Shown: positions 41,022 to 49,637, counted from the stretch's first letter. The stretch is 64,000 nucleotides of DNA from Hyphomicrobiales bacterium (GCA_017305635.1 JAFKKF010000007.1:1-64000), one strand, 5' to 3'. Numbers and translations: made by a program. Notes: generated from the sequence alone by a model not told the origin.

Positions 41022-42257
41022 TTGCCGAAGTCGATCGCAATCATCGGGGGCGGGCATGGCGGCTCGCAGGTCGCGGCATCGCTGCGCGACGGCGGCTATG
41101 ACGGCGCGCTGACGCTCGTCACCGCGGAAACGGACATACCCTATCAGCGGCCGCCGCTGTCGAAGGCCTTCCTCAAGGACCCGAAGCACGACCTGCTGCC
41201 GCTGCGTCCGGCGAGCTTCTACGAGAAGAACAGCATCGAGCTTCGCCTCGGCGCTCGCGTCGAGGCGATCGACCTGCGCGCACGGCGGCTGACGCTTGCC
41301 GATGGCGGCACGCTCGCGTTCGATGCGCTGGCGCTGGCACCGGGCGCGCGTCCGCGCCTGCCGCGGATCGAGGGCATCGGCTTCGACGGCGTCTTCGCGC
41401 TCCGCGAATCCGCCGATGCCCGCGCCATCCGCGAGCGGCTGATATCGGCGAGCGACGTGGTGGTCGTGGGCGGCGGCTTCATCGGGCTCGAGATTGCCTC
41501 GACGGCGCGGCTGCTCGGCAAGACGGTGACGGTGCTCGAAGCCGCCGACCGGCTGATGGGCCGCGTCGTCGCGCGCGAGATCTCGGCGCATTTCCTCGGC
41601 CTGCATCGCGGCTGGGGCACGGACGTGCGGCTCGATACGGCGATCGGCCGGGTGATCGGGGAGGAGGGGCGCGTGGCTGCGGTCGAGACCGCTGCCGGAG
41701 ACCGCATTCCGGCCGACATGGTCCTCATCGGCATCGGCGTGATCCCCAATTCGGAGGTCGCCGGTGCCGCCGGCATCCAGGTCGAGAACGGCATCGTGGT
41801 CGACGATTTCATGGCGACGAGCGTGCCGGAGATCGTCGCCTTTGGGGACGCCGCCAATTTCCACCATTGGGACCTGCAGCGGCGGGTGCGGCTCGAATCC
41901 GTGCAGAACGCCGTCGACCAGGCGAAGACCGCGGCGGCGACGCTGCTGGGCAAGCACGAGGCCTATCGCGCGGTGCCGTGGTTCTGGTCGGACCAGGGCG
42001 ACGTGAAGCTGCAGATGGTCGGGCTGCCCTTCAGCGCGACGCGGAGCATCCGGCGCGGTTCGCCGGATTCGGGTGCCTTCTCGATCTTCCACTATGCCGG
42101 CGACCGGCTGGTCGCCATCGACTCGGTCAACCGGGCGGCGGATCACATGATCGGTCGCCGCCTGATCGGGGCGGGCATATCGCCGCCGCCGGAGGTCGCC
42201 GCGGACGAGGGCGCCGACCTCAAGGCGATGGTGGCGGGGGTGAGCGCGGGGCACTGA
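41022..42257 (+). CDS. FAD-dependent ferredoxin/rubredoxin reductase-type oxidoreductase
   Basis: I start the gene at a TTG at 41022 with a GGGGGACGGA upstream, giving 411 residues. Features are SIAIIGGGHGGSQVAASLRDGG (FAD site), YQRPPLSKAFL (typical of ferredoxin reductases of oxygenase systems), ALAPGARPRLP, DVVVVGGGFIGLEIAS (NAD site) and IVAFGDAANF. A C-terminal reductase domain has VPWFWSDQGDVKLQMVG. It passes electrons from NAD(P)H to a ferredoxin, usually for a Rieske oxygenase or P450. Neither is present nearby. It is transcribed away from the SDR and shares its promoter region. Confidence 0.8.
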   Translation: MPKSIAIIGGGHGGSQVAASLRDGGYDGALTLVTAETDIPYQRPPLSKAFLKDPKHDLLPLRPASFYEKNSIELRLGARVEAIDLRARRLTLADGGTLAFDALALAPGARPRLPRIEGIGFDGVFALRESADARAIRERLISASDVVVVGGGFIGLEIASTARLLGKTVTVLEAADRLMGRVVAREISAHFLGLHRGWGTDVRLDTAIGRVIGEEGRVAAVETAAGDRIPADMVLIGIGVIPNSEVAGAAGIQVENGIVVDDFMATSVPEIVAFGDAANFHHWDLQRRVRLESVQNAVDQAKTAAATLLGKHEAYRAVPWFWSDQGDVKLQMVGLPFSATRSIRRGSPDSGAFSIFHYAGDRLVAIDSVNRAADHMIGRRLIGAGISPPPEVAADEGADLKAMVAGVSAGH

Positions 42258-42344
42258 CGGCGTCCCGCCTTGCCCTTGCCGCCGCCGCTCGCTACATGAG
42301 CGCCCGGATTTCCCGGGACAAGCGGATACGGAAAGCGGCGGCAC

Positions 42345-44000
42345 ATGGCGCGTCAGTTCATCTACCACATGGAAGGCCTGACCAAGGCCTATGCCGGCGG
42401 CAAGAAGGTGCTGGAGGGCATCCACCTCTCCTTCTACCCGGACGCCAAGATCGGCGTCCTCGGCCCGAACGGCTCGGGCAAGTCGACGCTGCTGCGCATC
42501 ATGGCCGGCACCGACAAGGAATATACCGGCGAGGCCTGGCTCGCGCAGGGCGCCACGGTCGGCTACCTGCCGCAGGAGCCGCAGCTCGATCCGGCGAAGG
42601 ACGTGATGGGCAACGTCATGGAGGGCGTCGCCGCCAAGAAGGCGATCCTCGACCGCTACAACGAACTGATGATGAACTATTCCGACGAGACGGCGGAGGA
42701 ATCGGCCAAGCTCCAGGACACCATCGACAGCCAGAACCTCTGGGACCTCGAGAGCCAGGTCGAGCAGGCGATGGACGCGCTCGGCTGCCCGCCGGGCGAC
42801 GCCGACGTGACCAAGCTCTCCGGCGGCGAGCGGCGCCGCGTGGCGCTCTGCCAGCTGCTGCTTCGTCAGCCCGACCTCCTCCTGCTCGACGAGCCGACCA
42901 ACCATCTCGACGCCGAGACGGTTGCCTGGCTCGAGAAGCATCTCCGCGAATATCCGGGCGCGATCCTGATCGTCACCCACGACCGCTACTTCCTCGACAA
43001 CGTCACCGGCTGGATCCTCGAGCTCGACCGCGGCCGCGGCATTCCCTACGAGGGCAACTACTCGGCCTATCTCGAGAAGAAGGCGAAGCGCCTCGAGCAG
43101 GAGAAGAGCGAGGAGGCATCCCGCCAGCGCGCCCTCGACCGCGAGCGCGAATGGATCGCGGCCAGCCCGCGCGCCCGGCAGGCGAAGTCGAAGGCACGCA
43201 TCAAGGCCTATGACGAGCTCCTCAAACGGAACGAGGAGCGTGCGCCCGGCGCCGCCCAGATCGTCATCCCGCCCGGCGAGCGCCTCGGCCAGAACGTCAT
43301 CGACGTCGAGGGCGTGTCGAAGGGCTATGGCGAGAACCTCCTCATCGAGAACCTCACCTTCAAGCTGCCGCCCGGCGGCATCGTCGGCGTCATCGGGCCG
43401 AACGGCGCCGGCAAGACGACGCTCTTCCGCATGATCACCGGGCAGGAGAAGCCGGATGCCGGCGCGGTCGCGCTCGGCGAGACGGTGCATCTCGGCTATG
43501 TCGACCAGAGCCGCGATGCGCTCGCGCCCAACAAGACCGTGTGGGAGGAAATCTCCGACGGGCAGGAGATCATCAAGCTCGGCAAGCGCGAGGTGAACAG
43601 CCGCGCCTACGTTGCCGCGTTCAACTTCAAGGGCGGCGACCAGCAGCAGAAGGTCGGCTCGCTCTCCGGCGGCCAGCGCAACCGCGTGCACCTGGCGAAG
43701 CTCCTGAAGGCGGGCTCCAACGTCCTCCTCCTCGACGAGCCGACCAACGACCTCGACACCGAGACGCTCGCGGCACTCGAGGACGCGCTCGAGGACTATG
43801 CCGGCTGCGCGGTCATCATCTCGCATGACCGCATGTTCCTCGACCGCCTTGCCACCCACATGCTCGCCTTCGAGGGCGAGGGCCATGTCGAGTGGTTCGA
43901 GGGCAACTTCCAGGAATACGAGGCCGACAAGGTCCGCCGCCTCGGCGCCGACGCGGTCAACCACAACCGGGTCAAGTACAAGCGCCTGACGCGGGCTTAG
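42345..44000 (+). CDS. ettA: EttA, ABC-F energy-dependent translational throttle protein
   Basis: The 551-residue product is close to the 555 residues of E. coli EttA. It has two ABC domains: Walker A GPNGSGKST and GPNGAGKTT, signatures LSGGERRRVALCQ and LSGGQRNRVHLAK, and Walker B with LLLLDEPTNHLD and LLLDEPTNDLD. The P-site tRNA-interaction linker (SPRARQAKSKARI) lies between them. A YLPQEP motif and a helical arm insertion are present. EttA binds the ribosomal E site and couples initiation to the energy state of the cell. It is a host housekeeping gene. Confidence 0.92.
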   Translation: MARQFIYHMEGLTKAYAGGKKVLEGIHLSFYPDAKIGVLGPNGSGKSTLLRIMAGTDKEYTGEAWLAQGATVGYLPQEPQLDPAKDVMGNVMEGVAAKKAILDRYNELMMNYSDETAEESAKLQDTIDSQNLWDLESQVEQAMDALGCPPGDADVTKLSGGERRRVALCQLLLRQPDLLLLDEPTNHLDAETVAWLEKHLREYPGAILIVTHDRYFLDNVTGWILELDRGRGIPYEGNYSAYLEKKAKRLEQEKSEEASRQRALDREREWIAASPRARQAKSKARIKAYDELLKRNEERAPGAAQIVIPPGERLGQNVIDVEGVSKGYGENLLIENLTFKLPPGGIVGVIGPNGAGKTTLFRMITGQEKPDAGAVALGETVHLGYVDQSRDALAPNKTVWEEISDGQEIIKLGKREVNSRAYVAAFNFKGGDQQQKVGSLSGGQRNRVHLAKLLKAGSNVLLLDEPTNDLDTETLAALEDALEDYAGCAVIISHDRMFLDRLATHMLAFEGEGHVEWFEGNFQEYEADKVRRLGADAVNHNRVKYKRLTRA

Positions 44001-44006
44001 GCCGGC

Positions 44007-44372
44007 TCAGGCCACCTTTCGCACGGCGCCGACGAGCGTGTTGGCGTCGAGGCCCCATTCGGTGGAGAGAAGCCGGATCATCGCCTTCGACAATTGTCGC
44101 GTGCCGCCGAGGACTTCGGCGGCGCGGCTGGAGGAGCCGAGAAGCTTCGCGAGGTCCGACTGGGTGAGCCCGCGGTTCTCCATGGATGCCTTCAGGTAGT
44201 CGATCGGATCCATGGGCAGATCGGGCACCTGCTCGTTCTCGTAGGCCATGACGAGGATGGTGAGCAGGTCGAGCTCGTCATTGGTTTCCGCATCCGGCGC
44301 GGTGACGAGCCGGTCGATGCGGGCGACTGCCGCGCGATAGTCCTGCTCGGTCCGGATGGGCTTCACGATCAT
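44007..44372 (-). CDS. higA: HigA-type antitoxin with helix-turn-helix
   Basis: The 121-residue product starts at the ATG at 44372, overlapping the toxin stop by 4 bases. It has an N-terminal region (IVKPIRTEQDYRAAVARIDRLVTA) and a C-terminal HTH: ENRGLTQSDLAKLLGSSSRAAEVLGGTRQLSKAMIRLLSTEWGL. It neutralises the HigB mRNA interferase and represses the operon. The short EMENE acidic part before the HTH is usual for this subgroup of rhizobial HigA proteins. Confidence 0.85.
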   Translation of the reverse strand: MIVKPIRTEQDYRAAVARIDRLVTAPDAETNDELDLLTILVMAYENEQVPDLPMDPIDYLKASMENRGLTQSDLAKLLGSSSRAAEVLGGTRQLSKAMIRLLSTEWGLDANTLVGAVRKVA

Positions 44373-44662
44373 ATTTTCCTCGCGTCGATCCGGTCGTAGG
44401 CGGCGTGCGTGCCGACGAAGCGGATATAGAGCCTTCCCTTCGTCAGGAGACACAGGACGACCGGGCGAAACTTGTTTCCACCTATGTTGAAGGCCACGCG
44501 ATTGTCACCGACCATGTCGGCGCTTCGCGCATATGCCTTGATGTCATGCATCGTCCGCCATTCGGCGCGCTCCGCATCCTTCAGCCAGGCCCGTAGCGGC
44601 AGTTCGGCAGGAGGATGCCTCGTCCAGAAATCCTGGAGCGTCTTCTTCTTGATGACATGCAT
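44369..44662 (-). CDS. higB: HigB-type mRNA interferase toxin
   Basis: The 97-residue product (MHVIKKKTLQDFWTRHPPAELPLRAWLKDAERAEWRTMHDIKAYA) belongs to the HigB family that cuts mRNA on the ribosome. Typical residues are the AEWRTMHDIK segment, NRVAFNIGGNKFRPVVLCLL and the C-terminal IRFVGTHAAYDRIDA with the conserved GTHAEYD-like motif. The toxin gene comes before the antitoxin, the usual order for HigBA. A 6-bp inverted repeat lies 14 bases upstream of its start. Confidence 0.85.
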   Translation of the reverse strand: MHVIKKKTLQDFWTRHPPAELPLRAWLKDAERAEWRTMHDIKAYARSADMVGDNRVAFNIGGNKFRPVVLCLLTKGRLYIRFVGTHAAYDRIDARKI

Positions 44663-44676
44663 CGCAGCGGACTTTA

Positions 44677-44691
44677 CTCCCAAAATGGGAG
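44677..44691. promoter_or_regulatory. Putative HigA operator
   Basis: CTCCCA-AAA-TGGGAG is a perfect 6-bp inverted repeat with 3-base spacer, placed 14 bases upstream of the toxin start. Autorepression sites of HigBA systems take this form. Confidence 0.55.
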
Positions 44692-44710
44692 CAATGCCAT
44701 CCAATACGAA

Positions 44711-44734
44711 AGAGCCCGGCTTTCGCCGGGCTCT
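44711..44734 (-). terminator. Terminator of the small secreted-protein gene
   Basis: AGAGCCCGGC and GCCGGGCTCT form a 10-bp stem around a TTTC loop, 20 bases beyond the stop codon of the minus-strand gene at 44755. On the minus strand it is followed by TTTCGT. It also isolates higBA from upstream transcription. Confidence 0.7.
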
Positions 44735-44754
44735 CGTTCGTTCAGGTCGTCGGG

Positions 44755-45063
44755 CTAGTTCCAGTCGTAGCCCTGTCCACCCTGGTAGCGGTGGGGCGGG
44801 GGCGGGCCCTTGCGCGGCGGGCCGCAGACCCAGACGCGCTGCTGCAGGCGCTTGCTCCATGCCCAGCAGCCATTGTCGCTGTATCGCTTGTAGCGGGGCG
44901 GGGGCGGCGGGTGACGCGGCCCATCGCCGCCATAGACTCCGAAGCCACGATCGGAGAAGTAGAAGCCGTAATTGTCGGCTGCGGCCGGCGTGGCGGTGAC
45001 GGCCATGGCACCTGCACCCATCGCAAGGGCGGTGGCCGCGGCGATGATCGATTGTCTCAACAT
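44755..45063 (-). CDS. Small secreted Gly/Pro/Tyr-rich protein
   Basis: The 102-residue product has a signal peptide (MLRQSIIAAATALAMGAGAMAVTATPAAA). The mature part begins DNYGFYFSDRGFGVYGGDG and continues with HPPPPPRYKRYSDNGCWAWSKRLQQRVWVCGPPRKG and PPPHRYQGGQGYDWN. Two Cys residues may form a disulfide. Related short exported proteins with a YGFYF..RGF start are frequent in Hyphomicrobiales and have no known role. GAGCGACC precedes the start. It is followed by a strong terminator. Confidence 0.65.
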   Translation of the reverse strand: MLRQSIIAAATALAMGAGAMAVTATPAAADNYGFYFSDRGFGVYGGDGPRHPPPPPRYKRYSDNGCWAWSKRLQQRVWVCGPPRKGPPPPHRYQGGQGYDWN

Positions 45064-45195
45064 CTGGTCGCTCCTTTCGGATGAATCCGTTGATGGGAGA
45101 ACCGGCGAGACGGCGGGTCGTTCCGCGGGGAGAAGGGGCCTTTGCGAGGTGATTTCGAGGCGGCAATGGGGCAAAGCGGGAGACGGAGGAGCGAG

Positions 45196-45753
45196 GTGGT
45201 GCGGGGGACGACCGTCGCCTGCCTGATCGCCGACGGCGGCGATTTCCGCAGCCGTCCCGTCGACGGCCTCGATCTCGATTTCGGCGGCATTGCCGGCGAC
45301 ATCCATGCCGGCGCGATGCGCAAGGCCGGATCGCGCGAGCCCTGGTATCCGCGCGGCACCCCGATCCGCAACAACCGCCAGATCACGCTGGTCGGCAGCG
45401 AGGAACTGGCGGCGGTGGCCGCGGGGATGGAACTGCCGGAGATCGCGCCCGGCTGGATCGGCGCCAATCTCGTCACCGAAGGCGTGCCCGACGTGACGCG
45501 CCTGCCGATCGGCACGCGCCTCATCTTTTCCGGCGCCGCGGTGCTCTTCGTCGAGGGCGAAAACGCGCCATGCCGCATCGCGGGGCGGTCGATCGCCGAG
45601 CATTATCCCGGGCGCGAGGGACTCGACCTTCTCTTTCCAAAGATCGCGATCCGCCGGCGCGGGCTGATCGCGACGGTGGAGCGGCCGGGCCGGATCGCGC
45701 GGGGCGAGACATTCACGGCGCGCATCCCTGCGCCGCAGAAAGAGGAAGCGTGA
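45196..45753 (+). CDS. MOSC-domain protein
   Basis: The GTG at 45196 has GGAGGAGCGAG before it and gives 185 residues. The product contains the MOSC beta-barrel elements [54 protein letters not shown] and the conserved Cys in [15 protein letters not shown] domains bind molybdenum-cofactor sulfur or act as stand-alone reductases that detoxify N-hydroxylated bases. The TGATG junction with the next gene links translation of the two. Confidence 0.8.
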   Translation: MVRGTTVACLIADGGDFRSRPVDGLDLDFGGIAGDIHAGAMRKAGSREPWYPRGTPIRNNRQITLVGSEELAAVAAGMELPEIAPGWIGANLVTEGVPDVTRLPIGTRLIFSGAAVLFVEGENAPCRIAGRSIAEHYPGREGLDLLFPKIAIRRRGLIATVERPGRIARGETFTARIPAPQKEEA

Positions 45754-46520
45754 TGGCGGCGTGGTCGGCAGGGCAATATGTGAAGTTCGAGGACGAGCGC
45801 TCGCGCCCCTCGGTGGAGCTCGTGGCGCGCGTGCCGGTCGCCGATCCGCGTCGCGTCGTCGACATAGGCTGCGGGCCGGGCAACTCGACCGGGATCCTGC
45901 GGGCGCGCTGGCCGGAGGCGGAGCTCTTCGGGCTCGACTCGTCGCCCGACATGCTGGCGGCGGCCCGCAAGCGCCTGCCGGGGGTGACCTTCATCGAGGC
46001 GGACGTGTCGGCGTGGGAGCCGATGGCCGGCGTCGACGTCTTCTTCTCCAACGCAACGCTGCAATGGGTGAACGGGCACCAGGCGGTGATGCAGCGGCTC
46101 ATGCGGGCGCTGCCGAAAGGGGGCGTGCTCGCCGTGCAGGTGCCCGACAACCAAAGCGAGCCTACCCATGCGCTGATGCGCGACGTGGCGGCCGGGGGGC
46201 CGTGGCGCGACAAGTTCGCGACGCCGATCGCCCGGCAGGTGATGGACGCGCCTTCCGCCTACTACGACCTGCTGAGGCCCTTCGGCCCCGTCGATATCTG
46301 GCACACGATCTACTATCACCCGCTTGCCGATGCGGCCGCGATCGTCGAGTGGCTGAAGGGCTCGGGCCTCCGTCCCTTCCTCGACCGGCTGGACGATGCA
46401 GGGCGAAAGGCCTTCCTCGCGGAATACCAGGCGCGGATCGCGGCTGCCTATCCGCCCCAGGTGGACGGCAGGGTGCTCCTCCGCTTCCCGCGCCTCTTCA
46501 TGGTGGCGGTGCGCGGCTGA
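45753..46520 (+). CDS. tam: Trans-aconitate 2-methyltransferase
   Basis: The 255-residue product matches E. coli Tam (252 residues) in length and layout. It has [24 protein letters not shown] at the start, the SAM-binding motif [15 protein letters not shown] and [50 protein letters not shown] and [20 protein letters not shown] follow. It methylates trans-aconitate formed from cis-aconitate, removing an inhibitor of the TCA cycle. The ATG overlaps the MOSC stop (TGATG). Confidence 0.9.
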   Translation: MAAWSAGQYVKFEDERSRPSVELVARVPVADPRRVVDIGCGPGNSTGILRARWPEAELFGLDSSPDMLAAARKRLPGVTFIEADVSAWEPMAGVDVFFSNATLQWVNGHQAVMQRLMRALPKGGVLAVQVPDNQSEPTHALMRDVAAGGPWRDKFATPIARQVMDAPSAYYDLLRPFGPVDIWHTIYYHPLADAAAIVEWLKGSGLRPFLDRLDDAGRKAFLAEYQARIAAAYPPQVDGRVLLRFPRLFMVAVRG

Positions 46521-46604
46521 GGAGGTGTGCCGCGATGGCGTGATCCGCGTCGCTTCCGCTTCGTGCCTCGGCCTGCTAAACGCACCGCTCGAAGCGGAGG
46601 CAGG

Positions 46605-47321
46605 ATGCAGATCGACATATCGGAGATTTCCGGGAATTTTCCCGATTTCCGCGTGGCCGTCGTGGTGGCCGAAAATCTCGAAATCTCCGCCGAACGTCCT
46701 CCGGAGCTGGCGGCGCTGATCGCGGAGCGCGAGGAGGCCTGCCGCAAGCGCTGGGGTGCCGGCGAGATGGAGCTTTCGGAAATCCCGGGCGTCGCCGTCT
46801 GGCGGAAGGCCTATCGCGCCTTCGGCATCAAGAAGACCAGCTATCGCTCCTCCGTCGAGCGGCTGGTGAAGAACGTGCTCGCGGGCCGCGGCCTGCCGGT
46901 GATCAATGCCTTCGTCGATGCCTATAACGCGGTCTCGCTCGCCCATGTCATGCCCCTCGGCGCCGACGACCTCGACAGGGTCACGGGTAACGTCGCCTTC
47001 CGCTATGCGCGGCCGGACGACCAGTTCCTCGACATGGCGGGCGGCGAGCCGCTGCTCACCGACCCCGACCCGCCCAAGGAAGGCGAGGTCGTCTATGCCG
47101 ACCGGGACAAGGTGCTCTGCCGCCGCTGGAACTGGCGGCAGGACGTGCGCTCCCTGGTCACGCCGCTGACCCATCGCGCGATCCTGACCGCGCAGTCGAA
47201 CGGCGAGGGCGATCTCGACGCCGCGGTTGCCGACCTCGTCGGCCTGATCCAGCGCTTCTGCGGCGGGACCGGCCGCGTGGCGATTGCCGATCACAAGCAG
47301 CCGGTAGTGCCCTTCGCCTGA
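46605..47321 (+). CDS. Stand-alone B3/B4 (PheRS-like editing) domain protein
   Basis: The ATG at 46605 follows GGAGGCAGG and gives 238 residues. The B3/B4 fold is seen in GVAVWRKAYRAFGIKKTSYRSSVERLVKNVLAG, LPVINAFVDAYNAVSLAHVMPLGADDLDR and VVYADRDKVLCRRWNWRQDVRS. The domain corresponds to the editing part of the phenylalanyl-tRNA synthetase beta chain. Free forms may remove wrongly attached amino acids from tRNA or bind other small molecules. It lies in the tam/metF neighbourhood without clear operon linkage. Confidence 0.8.
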   Translation: MQIDISEISGNFPDFRVAVVVAENLEISAERPPELAALIAEREEACRKRWGAGEMELSEIPGVAVWRKAYRAFGIKKTSYRSSVERLVKNVLAGRGLPVINAFVDAYNAVSLAHVMPLGADDLDRVTGNVAFRYARPDDQFLDMAGGEPLLTDPDPPKEGEVVYADRDKVLCRRWNWRQDVRSLVTPLTHRAILTAQSNGEGDLDAAVADLVGLIQRFCGGTGRVAIADHKQPVVPFA

Positions 47322-47351
47322 AAGGCTGATGTTTGGCCTTGCATGAAGTGA

Positions 47352-47373
47352 GACATAAAGATATCTTTATGTC
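47352..47373. promoter_or_regulatory. Perfect 22-bp palindrome at the start of the ArsR-methyltransferase gene
   Basis: GACATAAAGAT is followed directly by its exact reverse complement. The site overlaps the possible start ATG at 47369 and ends one base before the ATG at 47375. The form agrees with my recollection of operators of S-adenosylhomocysteine-responsive ArsR regulators (SahR). Bound protein would block transcription or initiation of its own gene and the following met operon. Confidence 0.75.
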
Positions 47374-48388
47374 CATGGAACGCCTGCCTCCCCAACCATC
47401 CAGTGCCATTTCCGTCGCCGAGCTCCTCGGCATATTGCGGGCGGCGGGGGAGGAGACCCGTATCCGCATCGTCGCGCTGCTCGCCGAAGCCGAGCTGACG
47501 GTGAAGGACCTCACCGCCATCCTCGGCCAGTCGCAGCCGCGCATCTCGCGCCACCTGAAGCTGCTCACGGAGGCCGGGCTGGTCGACCGGCATCCCGAGG
47601 GCGCCTGGGTCTTCTACCGGCTGACCGATGCCGCCGCGGTGCGGCGGCTCGCCGAGAGCTGCCTTGCCGCCATGCAGGCGGACGACCTGGTGCTGGCCCG
47701 GGACGGCGAACGTCTCGCCGAGGTGAAGCGCGAGCATGCCGCGCTGGCCCAGCGCTATTTCGCGAAGAATGCGCGCGCCTGGGACACGATCCGCGCGCTG
47801 CACGTGTCCGAGTCCGCCGTCGAGGCGGCGATGCGCGCGGCGGTGGGCGAGCGGCCCTTCGACAGCCTCCTCGATCTCGGCACCGGCACCGGCCGGCTGC
47901 TCGAGCTCTTCGCGCCACTCTATGCGCGCGCCGTCGGCATCGATTCCTCGACCGACATGCTCACCGTTGCCCGGGCGAACCTCGACCGCGCCGGCATCGG
48001 CAATGCGCAGGTCCGCCTCGGCGACATCTACAATCTTCCCGTCGCGCGCAATTCCTTCGACGTGGTCACCGTGCATCAGGTCCTTCATTATCTCGACGAA
48101 CCCGAGCGGGCGCTCCGCGAGGCGGCCCGGGTGCTCCGTCCCGGCGGCCGGCTGCTGGTGGTCGACTTCGCGCCCCATGTCCACGAGTTCCTGCGCGAGC
48201 AGCACGCCCACCGGCGCCTCGGCTTCGCCCATGATGCCGTACGTCAATGGCTGGACGGCGCCGGGCTCGATTGCGAGAAGGTGGCCGATCTCGCGGGCGA
48301 GGGCGGCGGCGACAAGCTCACCGTGACGCTCTGGGTCGGCCGCGACCGGCGCATCGCCGTTGCCGGCGCGGAAAGGGAGGTGGCGTGA
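47369..48388 (+). CDS. ArsR-family regulator fused to a SAM-dependent methyltransferase domain (SahR-like)
   Basis: The product has 339 residues from the ATG at 47369; the ATG at 47375 is equally possible, and neither has a clear ribosome-binding site, so a leaderless message is likely. Residues 20-100 form a winged HTH: EETRIRIVALLAEAELTVKDLTAILGQSQPRISRHLKLLTEAGL. A methyltransferase fold follows: LLDLGTGTGRLLELFAPL, AVGIDSSTDMLTVARANL, VRLGDIYNLPV, VLRPGGRLLVVDF. No cysteine cluster for metal sensing is present. Family members next to metF and metH sense S-adenosylhomocysteine and control methionine recycling. It overlaps metF by a TGATG junction. Confidence 0.85.
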   Translation: MSMERLPPQPSSAISVAELLGILRAAGEETRIRIVALLAEAELTVKDLTAILGQSQPRISRHLKLLTEAGLVDRHPEGAWVFYRLTDAAAVRRLAESCLAAMQADDLVLARDGERLAEVKREHAALAQRYFAKNARAWDTIRALHVSESAVEAAMRAAVGERPFDSLLDLGTGTGRLLELFAPLYARAVGIDSSTDMLTVARANLDRAGIGNAQVRLGDIYNLPVARNSFDVVTVHQVLHYLDEPERALREAARVLRPGGRLLVVDFAPHVHEFLREQHAHRRLGFAHDAVRQWLDGAGLDCEKVADLAGEGGGDKLTVTLWVGRDRRIAVAGAEREVA

Positions 48389-49308
48389 TGGCCCCGCAGG
48401 CATTGCGGCCGAGCCGCTTTCTCGGCTCAGAGACGAACCTTCGCGTCTCGATGGAATTCTTTCCGCCGAAGACCGACGAGATGGAAGAGACGCTCTGGCG
48501 CTCCGTCGAGCGGCTTGCCCCGCTGTCGCCGTCCTTCGTCTCGGTGACCTACGGCGCCGGCGGCTCGACCCGCGAGCGCACCCACCACACGCTGAAGCGC
48601 ATCCTCGCCGAGACCGACCTCAAGCCCGCCGCGCATCTCACCTGCGTCGCCGCCAGCCGCGACGACGTGGATGCGGTGGTGCGCGCCTATGGCGAGGCCG
48701 GCATCCACCACATCGTGGCGCTCCGCGGCGACCCGGCCGGCGGTGTCGGCACGCGCTACGAGCCGCATCCGCAGGGCTATGCCAACGCCGCGGAGCTGGT
48801 CGCCGGCATCCGCCGGCTCGGCGATTTCGAGATTTCCGTCGCCGCCTATCCGGAGAAGCATCCGGAGAGCCCGGGCGTCGCCGCCGACATCGAGATGCTG
48901 AAGCGGAAGGTCGATGCTGGCGCGACGCACGCCATCACCCAGTTCTTCTTCGACAACGACCTCTTCGAGGCCTATGTCGAGAAGGTGCGCGCGGCCGGCA
49001 TCGACATCCCGGTGGCGCCGGGCATCGTGCCTGTTCATTCCTTCCCGCTGATCGCGCGCTTCGCCGAAAAGGCGGGTGCCTCGGTGCCGCGCTGGCTCGC
49101 CCAGCGCTTCGAGGGGCTGGAGAACGATCCCGCCACCCGCCAGCTGGTCGCCGCCGCTGTCGCCGCCGAGCAGGTGCTCGACCTGATCGATCGCGGCTTC
49201 ACCGACCTCCACTTCTACACCATGAACCGCGCCGACCTCGTCTATGCGATCTGCCACCTCCTCGGCATGCGGCCGAAGGGGCGGGAAGTTAAGGAAGCGG
49301 CGGCTTAG
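48388..49308 (+). CDS. metF: Methylenetetrahydrofolate reductase
   Basis: The 306-residue product is a flavin-dependent (beta-alpha)8 enzyme. It has VSMEFFPPKTDEMEETLWRSVERL at the start, VSVTYGAGGSTRERTH, AHLTCVAASRDD and IVALRGDPAGG. ISVAAYPEKHPESP, GATHAITQFFFDND and VAPGIVPVHSF follow. The Glu in EFFPPK and Asp in RGDPAGG are the catalytic and flavin-side residues of MetF. It reduces methylene-THF to methyl-THF, the methyl donor for methionine synthase encoded downstream. Confidence 0.93.
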   Translation: MAPQALRPSRFLGSETNLRVSMEFFPPKTDEMEETLWRSVERLAPLSPSFVSVTYGAGGSTRERTHHTLKRILAETDLKPAAHLTCVAASRDDVDAVVRAYGEAGIHHIVALRGDPAGGVGTRYEPHPQGYANAAELVAGIRRLGDFEISVAAYPEKHPESPGVAADIEMLKRKVDAGATHAITQFFFDNDLFEAYVEKVRAAGIDIPVAPGIVPVHSFPLIARFAEKAGASVPRWLAQRFEGLENDPATRQLVAAAVAAEQVLDLIDRGFTDLHFYTMNRADLVYAICHLLGMRPKGREVKEAAA

Positions 49309-49317
49309 GATTGCATC

Positions 49318-49355
49318 CTGACCAATCTGATCTTATTTATGGTCATTCTGGTCAG
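49318..49355. promoter_or_regulatory. Putative operator of the Phd/PIN toxin-antitoxin pair
   Basis: TGACCA occurs at 49319-49324 and its complement TGGTCA at 49340-49345 and 49349-49354. They lie 16-52 bases upstream of the antitoxin start, fitting an autorepressed module inserted after metF. Confidence 0.55.
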
Positions 49356-49370
49356 AATAGGAGATTGTCC

Positions 49371-49637
49371 ATGGGCAACACATGGCAGGTTCAGGAGGCC
49401 AAGTCCCGCTTCAGCGAACTCATCGAGCGCGCTGAGAAGGAAGGGCCGCAGACCATTACCAGGCACGGCAAGCCGAGCGCGGTTGTGGTCTCGATGGCCG
49501 AGTATGAACGACTCGAGAAGGCAGGCGCCGAAGAGAAGCCTAATCTGATCGACTTCCTGCTCACCAGCGGCCCGATCCTCGATGACTTCGAGATCGAGCG
49601 CGACAAGGACGTGGGGCGCGAGATAAATCTTGACTAG
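49371..49637 (+). CDS. Phd/YefM-family antitoxin
   Basis: The 88-residue product starts at the ATG at 49371 behind AGGAGATTG. The Phd-type N-terminal domain is visible in WQVQEAKSRFSELIERAEKEGPQTITRHGKPSAVVVSMAEYERL. The acidic C-terminus ([21 protein letters not shown]) would wrap around and inhibit the PIN toxin encoded next. The two genes overlap by 8 bases. Confidence 0.88.
   Translation: MGNTWQVQEAKSRFSELIERAEKEGPQTITRHGKPSAVVVSMAEYERLEKAGAEEKPNLIDFLLTSGPILDDFEIERDKDVGREINLD

Noticed and set aside
40821-43964. A 1047-codon open frame on the minus strand
   Set aside because: It is the high-GC shadow of the flavoprotein and ettA genes; its translation is Arg/Val/Asp/His-rich without domains, while both plus-strand genes have full motifs.
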